Source: Gilliamella sp. ESL0441
GTDB lineage: Bacteria; Pseudomonadota; Gammaproteobacteria; Enterobacterales; Orbaceae
Direction: 5' to 3'
DNA: 64,000 bases
Assembly (NCBI RefSeq): GCF_019469185.1
Contig: NZ_CP048264.1
Span: forward strand, 2,170,001 to 2,234,000
Part shown: piece after piece, positions 45,188 through 52,342 of the stretch
Layout: every line of letters begins with the position of its first letter
Position numbering within the stretch: the first letter of the stretch is position 1
The notes under the pieces: model-generated
What the model saw: only the letters and a program-made list of their open reading frames with translations
The model's database searches: none
Told to the model about the DNA's origin: nothing
Position numbers and translations under genes: made by a program

Positions 45188-47191
45188 TTATTTTTTTATG
45201 AGATGTGCTAGATCAGGATCATTGGAAATTCTTGATAATTCTTCATCGACAATAGATTGAACATCTTTTTTAATCTGCCGATAATTGATTAAAATGGTCT
45301 CCTGCATTTTGTCGTTATTATTTTTATCTTTAAAATTAGTAATGGTAGGTATGTCTTGATAATTTTTCATTTCTTGTGTAACACTTTTTATATCGATAAC
45401 AATTTCAGAATGGAAAATTTTTTGTTTTATAACTTCTCCGAAATTATCAGATACCGACCCTACAAAATTACCTTGTGTTAAATTGGATATTTTGGAAGCA
45501 GGGATTAAACTATCCAATTGTGTGGATATGGACGAAGATACATCATTTCTATTGATGGATATTGAATGTCTTTTTTGTAAAATTTTACCGAATCGTTCCG
45601 ATAACGTTTTTGCTGTATCGCCTACCACTTGCCCACTGAATATGTTACCAACCGTATTCATTACTACTTTAGCTTCTTTATCTCCGTAATCTCGTATTAA
45701 TTGCGAAAAATCTTGAAAGCCTAAACATACGGCAACCTTGTTACTTCTGGCGGTAGCAATCAGGTTATCCAATCCTCTAAAATAAATGGTCGGCAATTCA
45801 TCAATGATTACAGAAGATTTTAATTGTCCCTTTTTATTGATTAATTTAACAATTCGGCTATTGTACAGACCGAGGGCAGCAGAATAAATATTTTGCCTGT
45901 CGGGATTGTTACCCACGCATAAAATTTTAGGCTCTTTTGGATTGTTAATATCCAATGTAAAATCATTACCAGTCATCACCCAGTATAGGGCTGGTGAAAT
46001 CATACGAGATAAGGGTATTTTTGCTGATGCAATTTGTCCTTGCAATTGATCTTGTGCCCCTCCTTCCCATGCATCCATAAATGGACTTAAATAATTTTCT
46101 AATTCGGGGTATGAGGTTAGAATGGTGAAAATATCTGCATATTTTTTATTTAAAAATTCGATGGCGTGAGGAAATGTGCAATATTTACCGTTGTTATAAA
46201 TTTTTAAATACCAAATGATAGCAGCCAAAAGAATTATAGGCGATTCAACGAAAAAATCTCCTTGTTTTTGAATCCATGATTTATTTAAATTCAGCATAAT
46301 TGTATAGGCAGATTCATAAGCGTCTGATATATCGGTCATAAATTCGGGGGCTATTGGATTACATCTATGGCTGTTAGCAGGATTATCGAAATTGATTACG
46401 TAAAATTTAGGGATAACCGAATATTTATCGATATTAGCCAACAGGGCATTATAGGCAATAATAGACAAATCATTAAATTTATAATCATAGAGATACAAGG
46501 AAAATCCTTTAGCTATTTGCTGTTTAATAAAATTATTAATAACTGCAAATGATTTACCCGAACCAGGAGTGCCTAAGACAATCGTTGCCCGAAACGGATT
46601 TACAACATTTATCCATCCATTATGCATTTTTCCTTGATAATAATAATGGGTTGGTAAATTGATTGAATATTCATTTTCAATCAAGCGACTTTCTTGTTCA
46701 AATGATTCATTTTCATAATTGAAAACATCATCCAAAAGTTTATCTTTTAAAATTCGGGACATCCATAATCCTGCAATTAGAATACAAATATATCCGCTAA
46801 GTAAAGTTATTGCATACAGTATGGTTATCCAGTTTGGATTCATGGAAAGATCCAGTATAAAAAAGTTTAGAAAAAATAGTACACAGCCTACAACTAATAA
46901 AATTGCTATTTTCTGGGTTGTGATTTTTTCATCTTTAATTCCACGAGTTCCTATACAGGAAAGTGCTAAGAACGTGAAGCAAAATAATTTAGTATATAAA
47001 ATATGAGAGAACAGCCCACATGTCTTTTGAAAATTTATCAGAATTTTATCGATAATGTTTAAGGTCAAATGATGATCGGACAAAACTGAATAGTTATACC
47101 AATAAAGATGGATAATGATAAACAATAAGCTTATTGCTCTCATAAATTCCATGACTTTGCTTAAACCTCGCAAATCGTCTTCTTGTGCCAT
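45188..47191 (-). CDS. mobC: Bacteroidetes-type conjugation coupling protein MobC (VirD4/TraG class)
   Basis: 667 residues. It recruits the relaxase-DNA complex to the secretion channel. The N-terminus MAQEDDLRGLSKVMEFMRA followed by IHLYWY is characteristic of MobC of Bacteroidetes conjugative transposons. Four membrane helices lie before residue 145; Walker A GTPGSGKS is at 207-214 and Walker B is SSVIIDELPTIYFRG (about 463-477). There is no Shine-Dalgarno sequence before the ATG. Last gene of mobA-mobB-mobC. Despite the name it is unrelated to MobC of R1162-like plasmids. Confidence 0.93.
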   Translation of the reverse strand: MAQEDDLRGLSKVMEFMRAISLLFIIIHLYWYNYSVLSDHHLTLNIIDKILINFQKTCGLFSHILYTKLFCFTFLALSCIGTRGIKDEKITTQKIAILLVVGCVLFFLNFFILDLSMNPNWITILYAITLLSGYICILIAGLWMSRILKDKLLDDVFNYENESFEQESRLIENEYSINLPTHYYYQGKMHNGWINVVNPFRATIVLGTPGSGKSFAVINNFIKQQIAKGFSLYLYDYKFNDLSIIAYNALLANIDKYSVIPKFYVINFDNPANSHRCNPIAPEFMTDISDAYESAYTIMLNLNKSWIQKQGDFFVESPIILLAAIIWYLKIYNNGKYCTFPHAIEFLNKKYADIFTILTSYPELENYLSPFMDAWEGGAQDQLQGQIASAKIPLSRMISPALYWVMTGNDFTLDINNPKEPKILCVGNNPDRQNIYSAALGLYNSRIVKLINKKGQLKSSVIIDELPTIYFRGLDNLIATARSNKVAVCLGFQDFSQLIRDYGDKEAKVVMNTVGNIFSGQVVGDTAKTLSERFGKILQKRHSISINRNDVSSSISTQLDSLIPASKISNLTQGNFVGSVSDNFGEVIKQKIFHSEIVIDIKSVTQEMKNYQDIPTITNFKDKNNNDKMQETILINYRQIKKDVQSIVDEELSRISNDPDLAHLIKK

Positions 47192-47203
47192 AGTTTTAAA
47201 TTT

Positions 47204-48424
47204 TTATTGATTCGTATTTTTTTTCTTTTTCTTTTTTCTTTTTTTGCTCATCTCATTAATGAATGCTTCTTCTTCTGCATCCGCTCCGTTGGAGGATATG
47301 GAAAAGAGAGGAAAAAGGTTTCCAAAAATTATCTGATCGTCAAATGATGAAGTCTTGCCATTAAATGATGAAGGGGTTTCGTTGGTTTTAGGATTAAATA
47401 TTTTTTCAATGGCGTTTGCTGATAATTCTCGTGAAAGTTGAGAACCGTTAAAAACACATTTACTGGCATGATCGATGAACGTAATACCGTAAATTCTTTT
47501 TTCGGCATTTACTCTGACGATTAATGATATATTTTGTTGAGACAGAATTTTTTTAAATTTTTTAATGGATCCTTTAGAATTTGTAATTGCTTTGAATATA
47601 GTTTGTTGCAAATCTGAAGGATCGAGCTTTTTCAAGCTTATTCGGTCTTTTTTGAATTTTTTTTGTAGGCTGTCTGCTCCTACTAAAGCATGAATTTTTG
47701 AGCTTTTAATGGGGTGTCCTGTTTTCTTTCCTCTTCGGTTAATAGGCGTGTAAACCAATCCCCGATAATCTTTGCCGTTTGCATTACCGTTCACCTCATC
47801 AACCGTAATTCCGTAACCTTCCAATAAAGCCCTATACTGAGCCATAGTAGAAAATTTATAATTTTTAACTACGTATAGCGTGATCCGTTGAATCTGTTTT
47901 TTTATATCTCCTTTGGTATCTAAGCGAAAATCATTAAAGGTTTGTACATCTGGGTCGGATTGTTTGTTATGCAAATTAAATTTCATCTCCAGTTCATCCG
48001 TTATTTTTTTAGAGCGCAATTTTTCATAATGATCGGGTATACGCTTTCCGTTACTTTGAACGCATGTGGTTACAATGTGTAAATGATGCCGTTCAATATC
48101 TTCATGCTTATACACTATATAGGGTTGTTCGCCATATCCCAATTGGTTCATATAGTCTCTCGCAATTTGCTCGTATTGCTCATCGGTTAAGATGTCTTTG
48201 GGATGGGGATTTAACGAAATATGATAAATCGGATATTCTGTTTTTTGATTTGCAATTAAAAAAGGTTCAAAAGATCTTTGACACAAACCAACCGAATAGA
48301 TGCCGTTTTTAGGTTCAATCATGTTATTTACAAACAATATTTTTGCAGATCCTTTGTCTACTTTTTTTTGATTGTAAATCAGTACATTAAGCAATTTTGA
48401 TGATTTATTTATGTTGGCTATCAT
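47204..48424 (-). CDS. mobB: Bacteroidetes-type relaxase MobB
   Basis: 406 residues. The relaxase nicks one strand at oriT and leads it to the recipient. Metal-binding HUH-type motif: H107, then R112-H113-H114-L-H116 in KHEDIERHHLHIVTT. A tyrosine near the N-terminus, Y17 in VLIYNQKK, is the likely nicking residue. The block YPIYHISLNPHPKDILTDEQ is family-typical (in two pieces). C-terminal end is a long lysine run (KKRKKKKKK), perhaps DNA-binding. The start overlaps mobA by 20 bp. Confidence 0.92.
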   Translation of the reverse strand: MIANINKSSKLLNVLIYNQKKVDKGSAKILFVNNMIEPKNGIYSVGLCQRSFEPFLIANQKTEYPIYHISLNPHPKDILTDEQYEQIARDYMNQLGYGEQPYIVYKHEDIERHHLHIVTTCVQSNGKRIPDHYEKLRSKKITDELEMKFNLHNKQSDPDVQTFNDFRLDTKGDIKKQIQRITLYVVKNYKFSTMAQYRALLEGYGITVDEVNGNANGKDYRGLVYTPINRRGKKTGHPIKSSKIHALVGADSLQKKFKKDRISLKKLDPSDLQQTIFKAITNSKGSIKKFKKILSQQNISLIVRVNAEKRIYGITFIDHASKCVFNGSQLSRELSANAIEKIFNPKTNETPSSFNGKTSSFDDQIIFGNLFPLFSISSNGADAEEEAFINEMSKKRKKKKKKNTNQ

Positions 48425-48842
48425 GGGACGATAATTTTTGATTAAATGCTTCGGTTAATTCAAAAATTGCGTTGGAAATAACTACTAATTCTTTTGTCAA
48501 TTTTTCCAATTTATACAGGAGTGCCAGTGCTTTTTTTTCCGTGAAATTAGATTTGAGCGTTTTTACTATTTGATTATAGTTTACTCCGACAGCTCGATAT
48601 TGACTATAGAATGAGGTCAATCTCATGTAGTATTCATGTAAATTTTTGTCTACATGTACAACCTGTATAGGTTTGTTAAATAAACATTTTACTATGAAAT
48701 GAGATTTTACATTCATTTCAGACTGCTCAAAAAGTTTTAAAAATCGAGCATTATCTACTTCATTTAAATAGAATACATATCGATTTTTTGCGGGATCTAT
48801 CTTGGGCTTTCGCCCTGCTTTTTTTAAAATATTCTTATTCAT
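48405..48842 (-). CDS. mobA: Mobilisation accessory protein MobA (Bacteroidetes type)
   Basis: 145 residues, basic N-terminus KKAGRKPKIDPAKNRYVFYLN, then a ribbon-helix-helix-like start and a helical C-terminal half (YSQYRAVGVNYNQIVKTLKS is the NYNQ block typical of relaxosome accessory proteins). It probably binds oriT near its own promoter and helps MobB. First gene of the leftward mob operon. The ATG has no Shine-Dalgarno. Five 19-bp iterons lie 39 bp upstream of the start. Confidence 0.85.
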   Translation of the reverse strand: MNKNILKKAGRKPKIDPAKNRYVFYLNEVDNARFLKLFEQSEMNVKSHFIVKCLFNKPIQVVHVDKNLHEYYMRLTSFYSQYRAVGVNYNQIVKTLKSNFTEKKALALLYKLEKLTKELVVISNAIFELTEAFNQKLSSHDSQHK

Positions 48843-48880
48843 AGATACTATGGATTAAATGATTAATTATGATTAATTGT

Positions 48881-48975
48881 TTACGTAAGTATTGATTGCT
48901 TACGTGAGTAATGATTGCTTGTATGAGTAATGATTGCTTACGTGAGTATTGATTGTTTACGTGAGTATTGATTAC
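48881..48975 (+). repeat. Five 19-bp tandem iterons upstream of mobA
   Basis: Core TTACGTGAGTAWTGATTGC. Core starts at 48881 (TTACGTAAGTA), 48900, 48919 (TTGTATGAGTA), 48938 and 48957: a period of exactly 19 bp. Two GATTACGACTT repeats (48970-48980 and 48995-49005) follow. Likely binding sites for MobA, TraA or ParB, or a second origin. Confidence 0.9.
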
Positions 48976-49317
48976 GACTTGATTCCGATTTACTGATTAC
49001 GACTTTGGAGTAAAAAAACTCCGTTTTTGCGGTACTGAAAATATTTTCAGTGCCTTAAAACACACCTTGCGGTGTACTTGAGTACACTTCATAACGCATA
49101 TCCCAGTTGCTTCTCTGAAGTTTAACAGAATGATTGAATTAGGGATATGCAAAGGTAGTTTAGACTTATTAATATTCTAAAAGTTAACCAGTTATCATAT
49201 GCTAGTAAATAAGCCTCAATTTCAAAGGTGTATTTTAGGAAAGTTTATTTTTTACGTGATTTGCTTACAAGATTTTAATCAGTCAATTAATTAGACAATT
49301 GATTATCCAATGTGCCG

Positions 49318-49476
49318 ATTCGCCAGCTAGTTAACTAACGGGTTAGTTAACTGGCCAAAGAATTAATCGATTAATTCTTTGCTTAATTGATCAATCATTT
49401 AATAAGTTGGTACATCAGTCAGCCCTATAATTCGACAGCTAGTTAACTAATGTATTAGTTAACTGGCCAAAGAATT
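49318..49476 (+). repeat. Two 47-bp repeats with internal dyads and a 24-bp palindrome
   Basis: 49318-49364 and 49430-49476 are direct repeats 112 bp apart; they differ at one base near the start and in the dyad centre. Each contains a dyad: GTTAACTAAC GG GTTAGTTAAC in the first and AGTTAACTAA TGTA TTAGTTAACT in the second. Between them, AAAGAATTAATC/GATTAATTCTTT (49357-49380) is a perfect 24-bp palindrome. They lie 60-220 bp before traA, so operator or centromere use is likely. Confidence 0.85.
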
Positions 49477-49537
49477 TTGAGTTTATCTGAAAATCAAAAA
49501 ATCGTATAAAAAATTGTTAACTTAAATATGAAAAACA

Positions 49538-50308
49538 ATGAGTAAAAAAACTTTGTTACTTTCCTTCTGTACTCAAAAAGGGGGGGTAGGAAAAACAGCT
49601 TTTACGGTATTGTTAGCTAGTTTCTATCAATACCGAATGAATAAAAAAATTGCGGTCATTGACTGCGATTATCCTCAACATAGTATTGTACAAATGCGAA
49701 AAAGAGACACGGAATTGTTGTTAAATAATGAGCATTACAAGCAATGTTATTATCAGATGATTAAGGAATCAAGTATGGATGCCTATCCTGTTTTGGAAAG
49801 CACCCCCGAAAATGCTCTAAAAAAGGCTCGAGAATTATTAGAGAATGAAAATGAATACGATATTATTTTTATCGATATGCCGGGCACATTGAACACTAAA
49901 GGCGTTATTACAACTATTTCTCAATTAGATTATTTGTTTATCCCATTGAGTGCTGATCGAGTGGTACTTGAAAGTACGTTAGGATTTGCAAAAATGATTC
50001 ATGAAAATTTATTTAAAAAAACCAACAGTCGAATCATGAACATGTTTTTGTTTTGGAATATGGTAGACGGTAGAGAAAAAAGCGATTTGTACGATGCCTA
50101 TACTACCGTTATAAAAAAATTAGGATTATCTATGTTACAAACTCGTATTCCCGATTCTAAACGTTTCAGAAAGGAAATGAGTGACGGCAAAAAAATGATT
50201 TTCCGTTCTACGCTGCTTCCCGCCGATAGAGCATGGATGAGAGGAAGTGAAATTGACAAGTTAGCTAATGAAATCAGTAATATTTTAGAATATGGCAAAG
50301 AAAATTAA
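49538..50308 (+). CDS. traA: ParA-family ATPase TraA of Bacteroidetes-type conjugation locus
   Basis: 256 residues. Deviant Walker A KGGVGKT (14-20) and FIDMPGTLNTKG as Walker B, the MinD/ParA fold. In Bacteroidetes conjugative elements the tra region opens with such a gene, usually called traA. It may position or segregate DNA, or control the tra operon from the dyad repeats just upstream. No Shine-Dalgarno sequence; the ATG is preceded by AAATATGAAAAACA. Overlaps traB by 17 bp. Confidence 0.85.
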   Translation: MSKKTLLLSFCTQKGGVGKTAFTVLLASFYQYRMNKKIAVIDCDYPQHSIVQMRKRDTELLLNNEHYKQCYYQMIKESSMDAYPVLESTPENALKKARELLENENEYDIIFIDMPGTLNTKGVITTISQLDYLFIPLSADRVVLESTLGFAKMIHENLFKKTNSRIMNMFLFWNMVDGREKSDLYDAYTTVIKKLGLSMLQTRIPDSKRFRKEMSDGKKMIFRSTLLPADRAWMRGSEIDKLANEISNILEYGKEN

Positions 50309-50672
50309 TTTAGACCCTATTGATGAACAGGCATTGATGAAATCACTTCAAGGCGATCCATTATCAATAAAAGAAAATTCAGAAGTTGCAGACGTTCCCG
50401 AAACGACTAAAAAAACGGTTTCCGAAAAAATAAATACATCGAAATACGAAGATTTATTTTTGGTTGATACTCATTTAGTGGGTAGAATGCAAAAAACAAC
50501 CTATATACGTAAGGAATATCACGAGCTGATTATTAAATTAATCAGTGTATTGCCGAAAAATGGTAAATTATCTATATTCAGTTATATTGATAACGTGTTG
50601 AGTGAACATTTCAAACGGTATCGAAAAGAAATCGAAGAAATATACAATCAACATCAAAAAGGGATTTTTTAA
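50292..50672 (+). CDS. traB: Conjugal transfer protein TraB (DUF3408 type)
   Basis: 126 residues. C-terminal half has the DUF3408 pattern: TTYIRKEYHELIIKLISVLP and FSYIDNVLSEHFKRYRKEIEEIY in pieces, an RHH-like DNA-binding region. The N-terminal half is acidic and disordered. Overlaps both neighbours, so traA-traB and the next gene form a tight operon. Likely works with TraA as a ParB-like or regulatory partner; that is inference. Confidence 0.75.
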   Translation: MAKKINLDPIDEQALMKSLQGDPLSIKENSEVADVPETTKKTVSEKINTSKYEDLFLVDTHLVGRMQKTTYIRKEYHELIIKLISVLPKNGKLSIFSYIDNVLSEHFKRYRKEIEEIYNQHQKGIF

Positions 50673-51241
50673 TGGATCTGCTAAAATTAATTAAGAAATT
50701 CTTTTTCACTCAACAAGAGGAGAAAAAAGAAACTCACGATGCCCCTCGAAAAGCATCCGTATCTTCTGTACTAGGCAACAGCAACTTTGATTACGAAACA
50801 TTCCAATCAGAAGTAGATGAAAAGAATAAACAGGCTCAGGAATTAACCAAACAAAAAGATAAGGATCTTGAGAATAAAAAAGAAATGGAAGAAATTGAGA
50901 ACTTTTCAATGGATCTTAGCGAGTTGGTGGAAGTTCCTTCGGAAACTAACGATAACGACGATAACGAAGTTGATTTACGTTTGGAAGAAGATCTTATATT
51001 AGGGTTTGATGACGAGGATTTAGACGCTGAATCGGAAATTGCCACGGGTATGGAATTTCACGAGTTAGAAATTATTCAAAATGCCCTCGGAGATTCAACA
51101 ACTCATAATTTACAGGCGGGTAAACTTTTATATGAATATGAGGACACGGATTTGTGCGAAACCTTAATCCACAGTTCTCAGGAAAATGCTTTGAAGATTT
51201 CCTCATTAATTGATGAATATTTATTGAGTACTCAACAGTAA
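50672..51241 (+). CDS. Hypothetical acidic protein in traC/traD position
   Basis: 189 residues, start overlapping the traB stop. A long charged, coiled-coil-like stretch (about 44-75, KNKQAQELTKQKDKDLENKK) is followed by a very acidic part (ETNDNDDNEVDLRLEEDL). In Bacteroidetes elements traC and traD, poorly conserved, occupy this place. No recognisable domain. Transcription must pass from here through the hairpin array to reach traE, unless traE has its own promoter. Confidence 0.6.
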   Translation: MDLLKLIKKFFFTQQEEKKETHDAPRKASVSSVLGNSNFDYETFQSEVDEKNKQAQELTKQKDKDLENKKEMEEIENFSMDLSELVEVPSETNDNDDNEVDLRLEEDLILGFDDEDLDAESEIATGMEFHELEIIQNALGDSTTHNLQAGKLLYEYEDTDLCETLIHSSQENALKISSLIDEYLLSTQQ

Positions 51242-51326
51242 TATAATGCAATCATTATCAAATTGAAATCATATTAAATCTAAATGTAATAGCTCAAAAT
51301 TTAATACCTATTTTTGAACAAAATAT

Positions 51327-51675
51327 AAAGGAATTCACACGCAACAATTTTATACCTAAGCAAATTTAAATACCTACCGAAAGCGGTGAATTCTTTTTTT
51401 TCTGATTTTGAATAAATATACAGGGATTCACACGCCACATTTTCAACCTTAATACATATCTGCATTATGCTGTGAATCCTTTTTTTTCTGATTTTAAATA
51501 AATTTACAGGGATTCACACATTACTTTTTTATCATAGCAATTTATACTTACTTACTCTGGGTTGTGAATCCTTTTTTTCTGAATTTGAATAAAATGTAAA
51601 AGGATTTACAAAGTTCATTTACTATAATCAAAGCATTTTTCTAAATACACCAGTCTACTTTAAAAATCCTTTTTT
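51327..51675 (+). repeat. Array of four covarying hairpin units upstream of traE
   Basis: Each unit is a left arm, a variable loop of 38-56 bases, the complementary right arm and a T-run, then a linker like CTGATTTTGAATAAAT. Arms: 51327-51338/51386-51397 (GAATTCAC/GTGAATTC), 51423-51432/51471-51480 and 51509-51518/51563-51572 (GGATTCACA/TGTGAATCC), 51598-51607/51664-51673 (AAGGATTT/AAATCCTT). The arms change together, keeping pairing, while loops do not resemble each other. Confidence 0.85.
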
Positions 51676-51720
51676 CTCTTTTTAACTTTTTTAATAACCA
51701 AAACGTAAAATCAAAAATTT

Positions 51721-52020
51721 ATGAAGAAAAAAAGTTTTTTTCTTGCTGTTCTAACAGCAAATTCAATCTATCTTGTAAAAGCTCAAGGAAACGGTATGGC
51801 AGGAATTGTAGAGGCTACCAATATGGTCACCTCTTATTTTGACCCTGCAACCAAATTGATTTATGCCATTGGTGCAGTGGTAGGATTAATAGGTGGGGTA
51901 AAAGTATATTCCAAATTCTCATCAGGAGATCAGGACACCTCTAAAACGGCAGCCAGTTGGTTTGGTGCTTGTATATTTTTAATTGTAGCAGCAACCATTT
52001 TACGATCATTTTTTCTTTAA
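51721..52020 (+). CDS. traE: TraE (DUF4134), Bacteroidetes-type conjugation
   Basis: 99 residues: signal peptide (about 1-21, ending VKAQ), then two membrane helices (about 44-62 and 77-97). GGVKVYSKFSSGDQDTSKTAASWFGACIF (in two pieces) is the DUF4134 signature; VirB2-like pilin role is presumed. First of the traE-to-traN series, directly after the hairpin array. No Shine-Dalgarno. Confidence 0.92.
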   Translation: MKKKSFFLAVLTANSIYLVKAQGNGMAGIVEATNMVTSYFDPATKLIYAIGAVVGLIGGVKVYSKFSSGDQDTSKTAASWFGACIFLIVAATILRSFFL

Positions 52021-52024
52021 AAAG

Positions 52025-52342
52025 ATGGAATATTTTATTAATCGGGGTATTGGAAATACCCCCGAATTTAAAGGGCTGAAACGGCAGTATTTATATCTGT
52101 TTGTCGGAGGTATTTTAGGTTCATTTTTGCTGTTTGTTTTTTTATACATGGTAGGAGTAGATCCATTGATTTGCATTGTAATCGGCAGTATTTCGGTGCT
52201 CAGTTCTACCGTTACCGCTTTTTGTCTAAATAAACAGTTTGGAGAAAATGGGTTACTTCAATGGGAGGCTTCCTTGTACCGCCCGAAATACATTATTAAT
52301 CGTAAAAAAATTCACGAACTTTTAAAAACGAAGACAAAATGA
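52025..52342 (+). CDS. traF: TraF (DUF4133), Bacteroidetes-type conjugation
   Basis: 105 residues, VirB3-like. Begins with the typical INRGIGNTPEFKGLKRQYLY; two membrane helices (about 26-45 and 49-67) follow, then GENGLLQWEASLYRPKYI. It lies 4 bp after traE and overlaps traG by 4 bp. VirB3-like proteins partner the VirB4-type ATPase, here TraG. Confidence 0.92.
   Translation: MEYFINRGIGNTPEFKGLKRQYLYLFVGGILGSFLLFVFLYMVGVDPLICIVIGSISVLSSTVTAFCLNKQFGENGLLQWEASLYRPKYIINRKKIHELLKTKTK

Larger units (their letters stand above)
48843..49537. other. oriT: Divergent mobA-traA region, candidate oriT and/or partition site
   Basis: 695 bp without a gene between the leftward mob genes and the rightward tra genes. 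It holds the 19-bp iterons, the palindrome ACTGAAAATATTTTCAGT (49034-49051), small hairpins ACACC/GGTGT and TGTACT/AGTACA (49062-49086), and two 47-bp dyad repeats. In Bacteroidetes elements oriT lies just before the mob genes, so this is the best place for it here. The nick site cannot be picked by eye. Confidence 0.6.

Noticed and set aside
51327..51675. CRISPR-like array (repeats with variable loops)
   Set aside because: The repeated parts come as complementary left and right arms with T-runs, units are only four, spacers are of unequal length, and no cas genes are near.
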